Shown here: positions 34,244 to 43,423 of the stretch, piece after piece
How the letters are laid out: every line of letters begins with the position of its first letter
How positions within the stretch are numbered: position 1 is the first letter of the stretch
Assembly (NCBI RefSeq): GCF_024138145.1
Contig: NZ_CP099997.1
Span: 1,178,001 to 1,242,000, forward strand
Direction of reading: 5' to 3'
Source of the DNA: Natronosalvus halobius
Lineage (GTDB): Archaea; Halobacteriota; Halobacteria; Halobacteriales; Natrialbaceae
DNA: 64,000 nt
The notes under the pieces: model-generated
The model's input: the letters and a program-made list of their open reading frames with translations, nothing else
Databases searched by the model: none
What the model was told of the DNA's origin: nothing
Position numbers and translations under genes: made by a program

Positions 34244-36841
34244 ATGGATCCGCGCACGCAAGAGCGCGTCGAGCGATGGGATTCCCGTCCGTTTTCCGGC
34301 GGCTACGACGGTCTCTCTTCACTCGCCGACGAGGAATTCTCCGGTGCCGTAACGACCGGCGGTGCCTGGGCATTCATGCTCAACGGACGCATCGTCGGCG
34401 TCGCTGACGGCGCTCTCGAACAGTTCGACGGAGCAACTGGCACGACCTACGAGGCGCCACACCCGTCCCTGCCACTGCTGTGTACGATGGACGAGCAGGG
34501 CGGCGAAACCAGAGCAAAGTACTACACAAACGACACGCCACTGAGCGAGGTCGACCAGACGCTCCAGGAGGGGTCGTTCACCGGCTACGTCGAACTGAGC
34601 GAACAGGTACTCAGCGGCGACTACTACCTCGTGTACTACGGCGGTCGACGGATGGCCGCGGCCTACATTGGGAACGCACAACGCCTCCTGAGCGGCGATG
34701 AGGCGTTCGAACGGGCCGACGACGAGGTCGGAATCTACGAGGTGGTCGACGTCGATATCGACATCCAGGACGTCCCCGGATCGGCGCCGACACCGGAGCC
34801 GACGTCCGGAGCCTCGACGGCATCAGCGAGGGGGTCCGGCGGGGCGAGCGAGACAGTCGGTGAGACCAGTACGGCGACCGACAGCGAGCGCGACGTCGAA
34901 TCGCAGTCCGAGCCGGTGTCCGATGGAACGAGCGATACCGCCGGTGGGATCACGACGAGTGCGACGGCCGAACCGGAATCGGAGCCAGTAGAGACGTCCG
35001 GCATCACGGAACCGGCGACCGAAGCCGACGTTCGAACTGATACTGGCTCGACCGTCGAACACGACGAACCCGAAGAACACGACGAACACAACGAACTCGA
35101 TGACGCCGAGACGGTCGACGACGAATCGAATGCCGATGCGCAGCCGATGCCCCCGGCGGGAGGTGAGAGCCGACCGGACGCGAGTGGCGAGTCCGGTCGC
35201 GGAGACGACGCGCCCGATACACCAACCGACGCCGGACCGGACGCGGCGACGCCCGTGGAAGATGCCGAACCGATGCCGCCGACCTCGAGCGACTCGCTCG
35301 ATCCGGAGGACGTGGAAGCCGCCGCGGAGGAACTCGGTGCCGACGGCGTTCCCTGGGAGGGTACCGACGAGGACGACGGGAGCGGCGAGTCTCGTGAGGC
35401 CCGCGAGGCCCGCGAGGCCCACGAGGCCCGCGAGGCCCGCGAGGACAACGAAGTCCAGGACGGCGACGAACGAGAGACAGACGGCCGAGCACCCGAAACC
35501 GACAACGAGCCGTCGGAGAGTGATCCGCTCGACGAACGCTTCAAGCAGGAAGAGCAATGGCGGGAAACTCGAAACATCCCCTCGATCGACCCGAAGAAGT
35601 CCTCACGTCCCGACCGGACGGACGACGACGGGTCGCGATCGCAATCGAACGCCGGAAGTCGGCGCCGAACGACGGGTGATCGGTCGCGCCAGTCTGGATC
35701 GGCGACTGCCTCGTCTGCGACCGGTGGGGCCTCGTCGACCCAGGCGTCGAACTCGAGTACCGGTCGTTCGAAGCCACAACAGGACGGGACCACCAGCGAA
35801 TCAGGGCAGGGTCGTGCTCGATCCACCGCTAGCACCGCGAGAAACGTCCCCCGGGAGACTCTCGAGGAGGACATGCTTGAGCGCGAGGACAAGATCGATC
35901 GACTCACTCAGCGCGTCGACGAACTCGAGCGAGAGAAGGGGACACTCGAAGAGCGCCAGCAGGAACTCGCGACCGAGCGCGACCGGTACCGCGAGCGCGC
36001 CGAGGAACTCTCGGCGACCGTCGACCGATTGCAACAACGCATCGAAACGCTCGAGACCGAACTCGAGCAGGTTCGAGCGGCCGACGCCGCGGGCGTCCCC
36101 GTCGACGGGACCAATCTCTCGCCCCAGGAGGCGCTGTCCAGGACCAACCTGTTCGTCCGGTACGCCTCGAAGAGTCAGCCGACGCTGGCGACGGCCCACG
36201 ATGAGAACGTGAGTCGCGAGGACGTCGCGGAGAACCTCCGTCTCGAACACCACACGCAGTTCGACGCGAGCGAGGTCGTCGTCGACGGCCAACCGTACGA
36301 GGCGTTCCTCGGGTCGCGGATCGAGTACCAGTTCGTCGAGTGGCTCGTCGCTATCCTGCCGTTCGAAATCCGTGATACCGGCCACGCGGACGGCCTCGGT
36401 GATCTCTACGACGCCCTCCCCCGCATCGATCGAGCCGAACTCGACGCCTCAGTCTCCCTCGACGGGGACGACACCGAGGGCGTTCCCGACGAAGTCGCAT
36501 TCGACGTCGTCGCATTCGACAAGATGGGAAATCCGTTGCTCGCGGCCAACCTCGATGGATCGCGCGATCCCGCCACCCAAACGGATCTCGAGACGCTGGA
36601 GGAATCCGTCTCGGCGGTCAAAGCCAACCACGGCGAACTCGCCGCAGCGTTTTTCGTCACCTCGAGCTTCTTCGAGCCGGGCGCCCTCGAGGTGACCGAG
36701 CAGGCGACCGGCGGCGGCGGCTTCCTCACGCGAGACTCACGGCTGAGTTACGTGTCGCTGTCGCGAAAACAGGGTGGGTATCACCTGTGCCTCGTGGAGT
36801 CGCGTTCGGGCGGCTTCCACATGAACGTCCCAGAACTCTAG
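34244..36841 (+). CDS. Large haloarchaeal protein: N-domain, acidic linker, coiled coil, C-domain
   Basis: 865 residues with clear modules. Residues 1-175: a folded domain (PFSGGYDGLSSLADEEFSG, YYLVYYGGRRMAAAYIG). About 180-540: an acidic, disordered linker with REA-type repeats (EAREAREA). About 540-615: a coiled coil (REDKIDRLTQRVDELERE and on). About 620-865: a second domain with EYQFVEWLVAILPFEIRD, VAFDVVAFDKMGNPLLAANLD and YHLCLVESRSGGFHMN. The second domain has the alpha/beta spacing of a nuclease-like fold, but no D-ExK set is seen. I do not recognise the family; it occurs across haloarchaea. No signal or TM segment, so cytoplasmic. Confidence 0.82.
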   Translation: MDPRTQERVERWDSRPFSGGYDGLSSLADEEFSGAVTTGGAWAFMLNGRIVGVADGALEQFDGATGTTYEAPHPSLPLLCTMDEQGGETRAKYYTNDTPLSEVDQTLQEGSFTGYVELSEQVLSGDYYLVYYGGRRMAAAYIGNAQRLLSGDEAFERADDEVGIYEVVDVDIDIQDVPGSAPTPEPTSGASTASARGSGGASETVGETSTATDSERDVESQSEPVSDGTSDTAGGITTSATAEPESEPVETSGITEPATEADVRTDTGSTVEHDEPEEHDEHNELDDAETVDDESNADAQPMPPAGGESRPDASGESGRGDDAPDTPTDAGPDAATPVEDAEPMPPTSSDSLDPEDVEAAAEELGADGVPWEGTDEDDGSGESREAREAREAHEAREAREDNEVQDGDERETDGRAPETDNEPSESDPLDERFKQEEQWRETRNIPSIDPKKSSRPDRTDDDGSRSQSNAGSRRRTTGDRSRQSGSATASSATGGASSTQASNSSTGRSKPQQDGTTSESGQGRARSTASTARNVPRETLEEDMLEREDKIDRLTQRVDELEREKGTLEERQQELATERDRYRERAEELSATVDRLQQRIETLETELEQVRAADAAGVPVDGTNLSPQEALSRTNLFVRYASKSQPTLATAHDENVSREDVAENLRLEHHTQFDASEVVVDGQPYEAFLGSRIEYQFVEWLVAILPFEIRDTGHADGLGDLYDALPRIDRAELDASVSLDGDDTEGVPDEVAFDVVAFDKMGNPLLAANLDGSRDPATQTDLETLEESVSAVKANHGELAAAFFVTSSFFEPGALEVTEQATGGGGFLTRDSRLSYVSLSRKQGGYHLCLVESRSGGFHMNVPEL

Positions 36842-36842
36842 G

Positions 36843-37148
36843 CTAGCCTTCGACTTCGGCGACGTCTTCGATCTTCATGCCCTCGAGCTTGTCGACGATC
36901 TCGTCGAGTTTGCCGTCGAGTTCGTCGACGAACTCGACCGTCCGCTCGGTCTTGATTGCCCCCTGGCTGGAGGGTTCGATGAGGTTCTCTTCTTCGAGTA
37001 CGCGCAGGGAATACCGAACCTTGTGGTGGGGGTACCCGGTTTCGTTGGACATCTTGACGATCCCGATCGGTTCGTTATCGATGACCATCTTCAGGACCTG
37101 CAGATGTCGTTCCAGCATATCGACTTCCTTCTCAAGTCGGTCTATCAT
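36843..37148 (-). CDS. Winged-helix transcriptional regulator with C-terminal coiled coil
   Basis: 101 residues from ATG 37148. Begins IDRLEKEVDMLERHLQVLK (helical), then a winged helix: GIVKMSNETGYPHHKVRYSLRVLEEENLI, and ends with VDELDGKLDEIVDKLEGMKIED. This resembles small haloarchaeal wHTH regulators that act as dimers. A TATA box in reverse (ctttaaaagg, 37173-37182) places the start of transcription at or near the ATG. The gene runs into the 3' end of the coiled-coil protein, with one base between stops. Targets unknown. Confidence 0.82.
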   Translation of the reverse strand: MIDRLEKEVDMLERHLQVLKMVIDNEPIGIVKMSNETGYPHHKVRYSLRVLEEENLIEPSSQGAIKTERTVEFVDELDGKLDEIVDKLEGMKIEDVAEVEG

Positions 37149-37419
37149 GGCATTTGTTAACTTGTCTTTGCACCTTTTAAAGATTGCCCTCGCGTTGCGG
37201 CAAAATGAACCGTCACCTGACACTCTGTCGTGACAGAGGTTAACGTTTCGGGTTCGGGTACTGTGACGACACTCGACGAATACTCGAGGAGATATTCACG
37301 ACCACCCAGATTTTCTCTTCGAAAAGGAACCTCCTATACACAAACGTGGATCGAATATCGCCCGTCGCGCCCCACAGACCGTAACCGGTTTATCGACCGG
37401 GCAAGAATCCGGCGCCTGT
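37149..37419. promoter_or_regulatory. Divergent promoter region, wHTH gene and purA
   Basis: No gene is present. Minus-strand TATA (ctttaaaagg read in reverse at 37173-37182) serves the wHTH gene. On the plus strand, ggtttatcg (37387-37395) precedes purA by about 27 bases and is framed by CCGGT (37385-37389) and ACCGG (37396-37400), a short inverted repeat that could bind a regulator. Confidence 0.5.
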
Positions 37420-38823
37420 ATGACTGTCACAATCGTCGGGTCGCAACTCGGCGACGAGGGCAAAGGCGGCGTCGTCGACCTCTACGGCGACGCTGCTGAC
37501 GTCGTCGCTCGCTACCAGGGTGGCGACAATGCCGGCCACACCGTCGTTCACGGCGACGAAACGTACAAACTCTCGCTGGTGCCGTCCGGCGCCGTGCGCG
37601 GCAAGACAGGCGTCCTCGGCAACGGCTGCGTCGTCAACCCCGAGACGCTGTTCGACGAACTCGATCAGCTCCGCGAGCGGGGCCTCGAGCCGGACGTTCG
37701 CGTCGCCGAACGCGCGCACGCGATACTCCCGTATCACCGCGTGCTCGACGGCATCGAGGAGGAAGAGAAGGCCGACCTCGCCGCGGGGACGACCAAACGC
37801 GGCATCGGCCCCACCTACGAGGACAAGGCGGGCCGCCGCGGCGTCCGCATCGGCGACCTCCTGGACCCCGAGGTCCTCCGCGAGCGTCTCGAGTACGTCG
37901 TCCCCCAGAAGCGCGCGCTCGCCGAGGACGTCTTCGACGTGACCCTCGAAGGCGAGACGGCGGCGGCCTTCGACGTCGACCACCTCTTCGAGACCTACCG
38001 CGCCTACGGCGAGCGGCTCGCGGACGAGGATATGACCGTCGACTGTGGCACCTTCCTCCAGGAGCGCGTCGACGCGGGAGAGAACGTCCTGCTCGAAGGT
38101 GCCCAGGGCACATCGATCGACATCGACCACGGAGTCTACCCCTACGTCACGTCCTCGAACCCGACCGCGGGGGGTGCGACCGTCGGCACCGGCCTGGGAC
38201 CGACCGTCGTCGGCCAGGGCGAGGTCATCGGCATCGTGAAGGCCTACCTCTCCCGGGTGGGTACCGGCCCGCTCCCGACCGAACTCGGCGGCGTCGAGGG
38301 GCAGACTCCCGGCTACGACGCCGAGTCGAGTACTGGCGATGGGGACGAAGGCGAAGGCAAAGACGAGGACGAGGAGGAACTCGCAACCTACATCCGCGAC
38401 GAGGGCGGCGAGTACGGCACCGTCACCGGGCGCCCCCGCCGCGTCGGATGGCTCGACATCCCCATGTTGCGCCACGCCGCTCGCACGAACGGCTTCACCG
38501 GCCTCGCGATCAACCACATCGACGTCCTCGCCGGACTCGAAGAGGTCAAGGTCGGCCACAGCTACGAGTTCGACAGCGAGGAGATCTTCACCGTCCCGCC
38601 GACGACCGAGAAATGGGCTCGTTGCGAGGCCACCTACCGTACCTTCGAGGGCTGGCCGGACGTCGACTGGGCCGCCGTCGCCGAGGAGGGCTACGAGGCC
38701 ATCCCCGAGAACGCGCGGACGTACCTCGAGTACCTGTCGACGGAACTCGACGCGCCGCTTTACGCCATCGGCGTCGGTCCAGGACGCGAACAGACGGTCG
38801 TCCGCGAGTCGCCCTACGAGTAG
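37420..38823 (+). CDS. purA: Adenylosuccinate synthetase
   Basis: Joins IMP and aspartate with GTP to give adenylosuccinate, the first step of AMP synthesis. GTP loop GSQLGDEGKGGVVDLY, catalytic Asp and His in QGGDNAGHT, GTTKRGIGPTYEDKAGRRG, EGAQGTSIDIDHGVYPYVTSSN and the closing SVGPGREQT-like GVGPGREQT are all visible. Length is 467 residues, with a Gly-Asp-Glu insert of about 22 residues near residue 303 (ESSTGDGDEGEG onward) that is absent from most homologues. Leaderless start fits the TATA box at 37387. Confidence 0.97.
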   Translation: MTVTIVGSQLGDEGKGGVVDLYGDAADVVARYQGGDNAGHTVVHGDETYKLSLVPSGAVRGKTGVLGNGCVVNPETLFDELDQLRERGLEPDVRVAERAHAILPYHRVLDGIEEEEKADLAAGTTKRGIGPTYEDKAGRRGVRIGDLLDPEVLRERLEYVVPQKRALAEDVFDVTLEGETAAAFDVDHLFETYRAYGERLADEDMTVDCGTFLQERVDAGENVLLEGAQGTSIDIDHGVYPYVTSSNPTAGGATVGTGLGPTVVGQGEVIGIVKAYLSRVGTGPLPTELGGVEGQTPGYDAESSTGDGDEGEGKDEDEEELATYIRDEGGEYGTVTGRPRRVGWLDIPMLRHAARTNGFTGLAINHIDVLAGLEEVKVGHSYEFDSEEIFTVPPTTEKWARCEATYRTFEGWPDVDWAAVAEEGYEAIPENARTYLEYLSTELDAPLYAIGVGPGREQTVVRESPYE

Positions 38824-38911
38824 TGTCGCCAGGCCCGGCCGATCGATGAATCGAGCCGTCTGTTGGCGCGTTCGCGAGCGCAGTTAGGGTCCGTTTCGTC
38901 ACGGTCCCAAC

Positions 38912-41419
38912 TCACGCGATCGGGTAGGCGAGCAGTAGCTGTTCTTCCGGCCAGTAAAATCGGCCGTCGTAGTAGATCGGGGCTTCGGACTCCGCGAGAA
39001 AGTCGGTCACTGATCCAGGATCGACCTCGAACGAGAGCGGATTCGGTTGCAGGCGCTTTCCGTCACCCCAGTTTGGGACCGCGTATCCCCCGACTGGGTC
39101 GATGGGGAACGGAACGGCCGTTACCCGGAGTCCGTCTGAATCTCCTCGTGCGTCTCCGTCATTGGCTGTGCACTCGTCATCGCCCTCCTTACTGGCTCGA
39201 CGGCCGCCAGCAGATAGCACGTAAATCAGGGTCGGCCACCAGCTAGCGACGAACCGGTAGCTGCCGTCGCCGACGACGGCTCGCGGCTGGGTGTTGTCAG
39301 TGCTGGCCGCACACTGCGTTGCCGTGGCCAAACTGTGGCCGTACAGGAGCAGTTCGCCGACGGTCGTGTTGCCCGAGCGGCCGACATCGTCGTCGTGGTC
39401 TCCACCCACTCCAGCGGTCCCGGCGACCCCGGGGACCCCGACGGCTCCGGCGACGCTCCCGTGCTCGACGAGGTCGACGGCGAGCGACCGGGGCCCGTCG
39501 ATCTGAAACAGCTGGACGTTGTTCTCCTCCAGCGATGCCGGTTCGAGGACGCCGTCACGACAGCGAATACCGGCTTCGGAGCAGTCACCGATGACGTGGA
39601 GGAAGTCCACTCCCGTCTCGAAGACATCGGCGAGTTCCTCGCGAGAGGGGTCCTCAAGTGCCGTCACGGTCGGTGAGAGCACGTCGTCTCGTCGTCGGTA
39701 GCGATCGACGACCGAGGCTCGTTCCGCGTCCGCGATTTCGTCCGTGAACGCGACGACCACGGCCCGCTGTCGACGGTCGGCTCCGAGGTATTCGAGGCGA
39801 TTGCGGTAGGCGGCGGGCATCGACGTAAACGCGGCGTCGGTTGGATCCGACGTGACTCCACCCGGCTGGAGGCGACCTCGCAGCCGAGAAATTGCCTCGA
39901 AACGCTGTTCGTTGTTCGAGGGAAAATCGACTGCCGATCGATTCTTCTCGGTCGTTTTCGTCGCTTTCATCGCTTCCGTCCCATCAATCACGTCAGTCGC
40001 GTCCGTCGGCTCTGCCACCTCTTTCGTCGCCTCTGTCGTCTCCATCGCCTCCGTTGTCTCTGTCACTTCAGCCACTTTAGTCCCCTCCGTCGCCTCCGCC
40101 ACCTTCGGAAGCTCGATCGCCGCCATATCGTACAACAGATGTGGAAGCTGAGCAACCGACTCCGGCGACGGCTCGACCGTCATCCGGTACGGCCAGGAGG
40201 GAAGCGCGTCCTCGAGCGGCGGCCCCGGAAACGAGAGATAGGCCTCGAGACGCTCCGCGAGCGGTGCCTCGACACACGGCTCGAGGTCGATTCCGGCCGA
40301 CTCGAGGATACTGTGCGCCCGAACAGTCCACTCCGAATCGTCGTACCACGTGGCGAGCATGTCGAGGAAGAAGACTCGCTTCAACAGCGTCGCTGCCTGC
40401 CCTTCGAACGCCGGGAGCGGGTCGAACTCGTGGTGGACGTCGACAGCAGGCGCACGAAGGATCGGTGCCGAGTCGTCCTGGACACTGACGCGAGCCCCTA
40501 GATAGTACGCCAGTGGAGCCACCGGCAGGAGTGCCGAGAGCGAGTCCGGAATCAGGAGTTCGATCCCGGTATCGGGTGTCGACGCCTCGACGGCCGCTGG
40601 CACGGTCGTCTCAGAACCGAGGCGTATCGTCGGGGGATAGCCCCGATGGTTTCGGTGTACTCGGTCGACCGTCGTCGTCGTGATGGCGGCGCCGAGGTGG
40701 GATACGGCCGTTGCAAACCCCGCTGTCGTGGGTTCGACGGTCAGCTCGTGGCGCGGGTAGTCGACGTACGTCTTGAAGCCGAAGGTGACCGTCGTGGGGT
40801 GGGGAAACGATATCGTGAGGCCGGATTCCGGCCGGTACCTGATCGTTCCGGCGCCGTCGAAGCAGAGGTGGACAATGATGCTCGATTCGACCGAACACCG
40901 GTACTGTCCCTCGGGTAACGAGTACCGGACTGGTCGGTCGGTGCCGACGTCGTCGCGGATGGCAGCCGTCGTTTGTCCGTTCCGTTCGACCTGAAACGAG
41001 CCGTCGGATCGGGTGACTTTGAGGAAGTTCTGCAGGTCGTACCTGACCTCCGTGACTCGAGCCGTGACTGCCGCGTCGACCTGCTCGTCGATGTCGCGGT
41101 CGTTCACGAACGGATCCCACCCGGTCAGACCAAACGAGAGCTCGTTCCCTGCGATGTCGGTTACGTTGAGGGACGAACTGGCGGTGTAGAACGTGACGTC
41201 GACGAGGTCGATGTTCGGGTTGGGGTTGGCACCGGCGCCGTTCACGCCATCACCCCCGGCACCAACGTGGCAGCCTTTTGGGGAACTCGAGAGGTTCGAG
41301 GGGGTCGAGTGAGTCGGGCGAGTCGGGCGAATTGGCTGGGTCGAGTGAATCGGGCGGATTGAGCGAGTCGAACGAGTCGAGCGAGTCGAACGAGTCGAGT
41401 AAACCGAATCACTGGACAT
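38912..41419 (-). CDS. CHAT-like protein lacking catalytic His and Cys
   Basis: 835 residues from ATG 41419, which overlaps the upstream kinase stop by 11 bases. The first 45 residues are a Ser-Thr-Arg/Pro repeat. A conserved beta-rich region follows (LVDVTFYTASSSLNVTD, SLPEGQYRCSVESS, SALLPVAPLAYYLGARV), then a Glu/Thr linker near residue 440-490. The last third is CHAT-like: RAVVVAFTDEIADAERASVV, DFLHVIGDCSEAGIRCRDG, VEHGSVAGAVGVPG, VGELLLYGHSLATA. Haloarchaeal CHAT proteases normally read HYIGH and LNACQS; here these are HVIGD (about residue 608) and IDGPRS (about 640), so both catalytic residues are gone. Likely a pseudo-protease. Confidence 0.75.
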   Translation of the reverse strand: MSSDSVYSTRSTRSTRSTRSIRPIHSTQPIRPTRPTHSTPSNLSSSPKGCHVGAGGDGVNGAGANPNPNIDLVDVTFYTASSSLNVTDIAGNELSFGLTGWDPFVNDRDIDEQVDAAVTARVTEVRYDLQNFLKVTRSDGSFQVERNGQTTAAIRDDVGTDRPVRYSLPEGQYRCSVESSIIVHLCFDGAGTIRYRPESGLTISFPHPTTVTFGFKTYVDYPRHELTVEPTTAGFATAVSHLGAAITTTTVDRVHRNHRGYPPTIRLGSETTVPAAVEASTPDTGIELLIPDSLSALLPVAPLAYYLGARVSVQDDSAPILRAPAVDVHHEFDPLPAFEGQAATLLKRVFFLDMLATWYDDSEWTVRAHSILESAGIDLEPCVEAPLAERLEAYLSFPGPPLEDALPSWPYRMTVEPSPESVAQLPHLLYDMAAIELPKVAEATEGTKVAEVTETTEAMETTEATKEVAEPTDATDVIDGTEAMKATKTTEKNRSAVDFPSNNEQRFEAISRLRGRLQPGGVTSDPTDAAFTSMPAAYRNRLEYLGADRRQRAVVVAFTDEIADAERASVVDRYRRRDDVLSPTVTALEDPSREELADVFETGVDFLHVIGDCSEAGIRCRDGVLEPASLEENNVQLFQIDGPRSLAVDLVEHGSVAGAVGVPGVAGTAGVGGDHDDDVGRSGNTTVGELLLYGHSLATATQCAASTDNTQPRAVVGDGSYRFVASWWPTLIYVLSAGGRRASKEGDDECTANDGDARGDSDGLRVTAVPFPIDPVGGYAVPNWGDGKRLQPNPLSFEVDPGSVTDFLAESEAPIYYDGRFYWPEEQLLLAYPIA
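41300..41405. repeat. cgagtcg-type repeats inside the CHAT-like gene
   Basis: Repeats of gagtcg(a/g)(a/g)cg units (heptamer-like) encode the Ser-Thr-Arg tract at the start of the CHAT-like protein. Similar expansions appear in several other genes of the window. Confidence 0.7.
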
Positions 41420-43133
41420 CACCGTTCGATTCCGGCACCGCCGACGAATCGGGCGTTTCAATCGCGGATGCGCTGTTGAGGTAGACGCCCGTGAACTCGA
41501 ATCGGGCTCCACCGGCCGACCCGTCGGTACACTCGACACTCCAGCCGTGTTCCTCGGCGATTCGCTCGACGATAGCGAGACCGAGTCCGGTACTCCCGGA
41601 GCCCGAACTGTAGCCGGATTCGAATACGGCCTCGCGTTCAGACGGCGGGATGCCCGGGCCGTCGTCCTCGACCGCGAATCCGTCATCGCACGTGCCGACT
41701 CGGACGCAGACCGCCGCTTTGCCTCGCCCTCCTGGCGAATCGTCATTGGGTCCGGGTTCGGAAGAGCCCGAAGCGGTCCCCTGCTCCACGGCGTCGTCGG
41801 CACGAGATCCGTGCTGATCGCGGGCCGAACCGTGTTCCACCGAATTCCGGAACAGGTTCTCGAACAACTGGAGCAAACGCGTCGGGTCCGCATCGATCCA
41901 GACACCGCCATCGTCCAGTTCGAGACGGGCGTCTCGAGTGTCGACGTGTTCCCAGGCCTGCTCGGCGACGGCGGACAGTCTGACTGGCTCGAGGGTCCCC
42001 GTCCCGTCGCCCTTGCGAGCGACCGCCAGCACGTCGTCGATGAGCTGTTCCATTCTGTCGTGAGCCTGCTGGATTTCGGCGACCGCGTCGTGGTCGGTGC
42101 CGAGTTCGTCCCGGACGAATCCCAGATAGCCGTTCGCAACGGTGAGGGGATTTCGGAGGTCGTGGCTAACGATACTCGCGAACTGGTCGAGGCGCTCGTT
42201 CTGTCGCTCGAGTTCGCGTTCCCGGACTTTCAGCGCGGTGAGGTCGGTGTAGATCCGGTATCCACGGGTCGTTTCGTCACCCGTTACTATGGGGACCGTT
42301 CGGCGCAAGAACGGTCGCGGTCCGGAGGGCGTATTTCTGACGACTTCGGATTCGGTCTCTCCGTCAGGTGCGTGTTCGAGTAACGGCGTTCGGGTGGGGT
42401 CGTCACCTCCGTCGTCGGGTGCCTCGAGTACGTCCGCGATCGATTCGCCGACGATCGACTCGGCGTCATGCCCGAAGACGCGAACGAACGCGGAGTTGAC
42501 GCGCTCGATCCGGTAGCGCTCGCCTTCGATTCGGTACTGGACGGCCGCGTCGGAAACGTTCTCGAACAGCGCCGCGAATCGATCGCGTTCGGTCTCCAGC
42601 GCCGCCTCGTATTCGACGCTGGTTCGAGCGTTGACCACGATTGCGACGAGCGTCTCGCCGATTCGACGGTCGAGGTCGGAAAACGCACCGGGTTCCGACG
42701 AGAACACCTGAAATACGCCGTCGTCGGCGATGGGAATGGAGAGGACCGAGCGAAAAGAGTCGCACGTCGGGGCGGCGTCGGCGTCGTCCCGGAGGTCGTC
42801 GACAAGGATGGTGGATCCGGTCGCGAGCGTTCGACCGGCGATGCCGGCGTCCGCCGATAGCGCCTGGCCGGGAATCAAGTGATTCGCGTACACTGCCCGG
42901 GGGATCAAGCGACCGTCTTGCTGCGTACAGATGCTCGCGGCTTCGAACGACAGCGCGTCCGCCGCCGCGATCAGCGCGTGCTCGTAGACCGATTCGACGG
43001 ACGTACACGCATCGAGTGTCGTCGCAATATCGCCGAGTCGTCCGATGGATTCGACGGTCTTCGAGGCAACCATATTCGAGAGGAGAGAGACCAGCGTTCG
43101 ACGCCGTCGTCTCGTTTCTTTCTTCTCACCCAA
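41409..43133 (-). CDS. GAF-PAS sensor histidine kinase
   Basis: 574 residues, no clear membrane helix. Domains in order: GAF (about 25-175, YANHLIPGQALSADAGIAGRTL), PAS (about 185-300, FAALFENVSDAAVQYRIEGE), HisKA with H-box FASIVSHDLRNPLTV (His324), then HATPase_c with N-box NLFRNSVEHG, DDGPGIP and GSTGLGLAIVERIAEEHG. An acidic linker splits the ATPase domain. A Met at 43073 is also a possible start: the TATA box tttatatg on the minus strand at 43134-43141 fits that start better. No response regulator is adjacent; it overlaps the CHAT-like gene, so these two are co-expressed. Confidence 0.9.
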   Translation of the reverse strand: MGEKKETRRRRRTLVSLLSNMVASKTVESIGRLGDIATTLDACTSVESVYEHALIAAADALSFEAASICTQQDGRLIPRAVYANHLIPGQALSADAGIAGRTLATGSTILVDDLRDDADAAPTCDSFRSVLSIPIADDGVFQVFSSEPGAFSDLDRRIGETLVAIVVNARTSVEYEAALETERDRFAALFENVSDAAVQYRIEGERYRIERVNSAFVRVFGHDAESIVGESIADVLEAPDDGGDDPTRTPLLEHAPDGETESEVVRNTPSGPRPFLRRTVPIVTGDETTRGYRIYTDLTALKVRERELERQNERLDQFASIVSHDLRNPLTVANGYLGFVRDELGTDHDAVAEIQQAHDRMEQLIDDVLAVARKGDGTGTLEPVRLSAVAEQAWEHVDTRDARLELDDGGVWIDADPTRLLQLFENLFRNSVEHGSARDQHGSRADDAVEQGTASGSSEPGPNDDSPGGRGKAAVCVRVGTCDDGFAVEDDGPGIPPSEREAVFESGYSSGSGSTGLGLAIVERIAEEHGWSVECTDGSAGGARFEFTGVYLNSASAIETPDSSAVPESNGDVQ

Positions 43134-43219
43134 TCATATAAATGTTCATGGGCGTCAGTCGATCGTCGACACGCGGCCGTTCCCGAAACCTTTTGCTGGA
43201 TGCGGTCCCCTGTCGAACC

Positions 43220-43414
43220 ATGAACGAGTCGTTGCTAGAGATCCTTTGCTGCCCGCTCGACAAAGACGACCTCGAACTCGAGGACGCCGAGTACGACGAC
43301 GAGGAGATCATCTCGGGATCGCTCGTCTGTACTGGATGTGGCGAATCCTATCCGATCGAAGACGGCATTCCGAACCTGCTCCCACCGGACATGCGCGAAA
43401 CATCGCCGGCATAA
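43220..43414 (+). CDS. Trm112-like methyltransferase-activating protein
   Basis: 64 residues. CCPLDKDDLELED, then the LVCTGCGESYPIEDGIPNLLPPD zinc ribbon, match the Trm112/UPF0434 family. In archaea, Trm112 binds and activates several tRNA, rRNA and protein methyltransferases. The ATG at 43220 is the family start. Followed after 9 bases by another gene on the same strand. Confidence 0.9.
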   Translation: MNESLLEILCCPLDKDDLELEDAEYDDEEIISGSLVCTGCGESYPIEDGIPNLLPPDMRETSPA

Positions 43415-43423
43415 GGTGATCTC

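Noticed and set aside
41420-42139. N-terminal extension of the CHAT-like frame into the kinase gene
   Set aside because: That stretch is the kinase read in another frame. The kinase domains are convincing, and an ATG at 41419 fits a coupled start.
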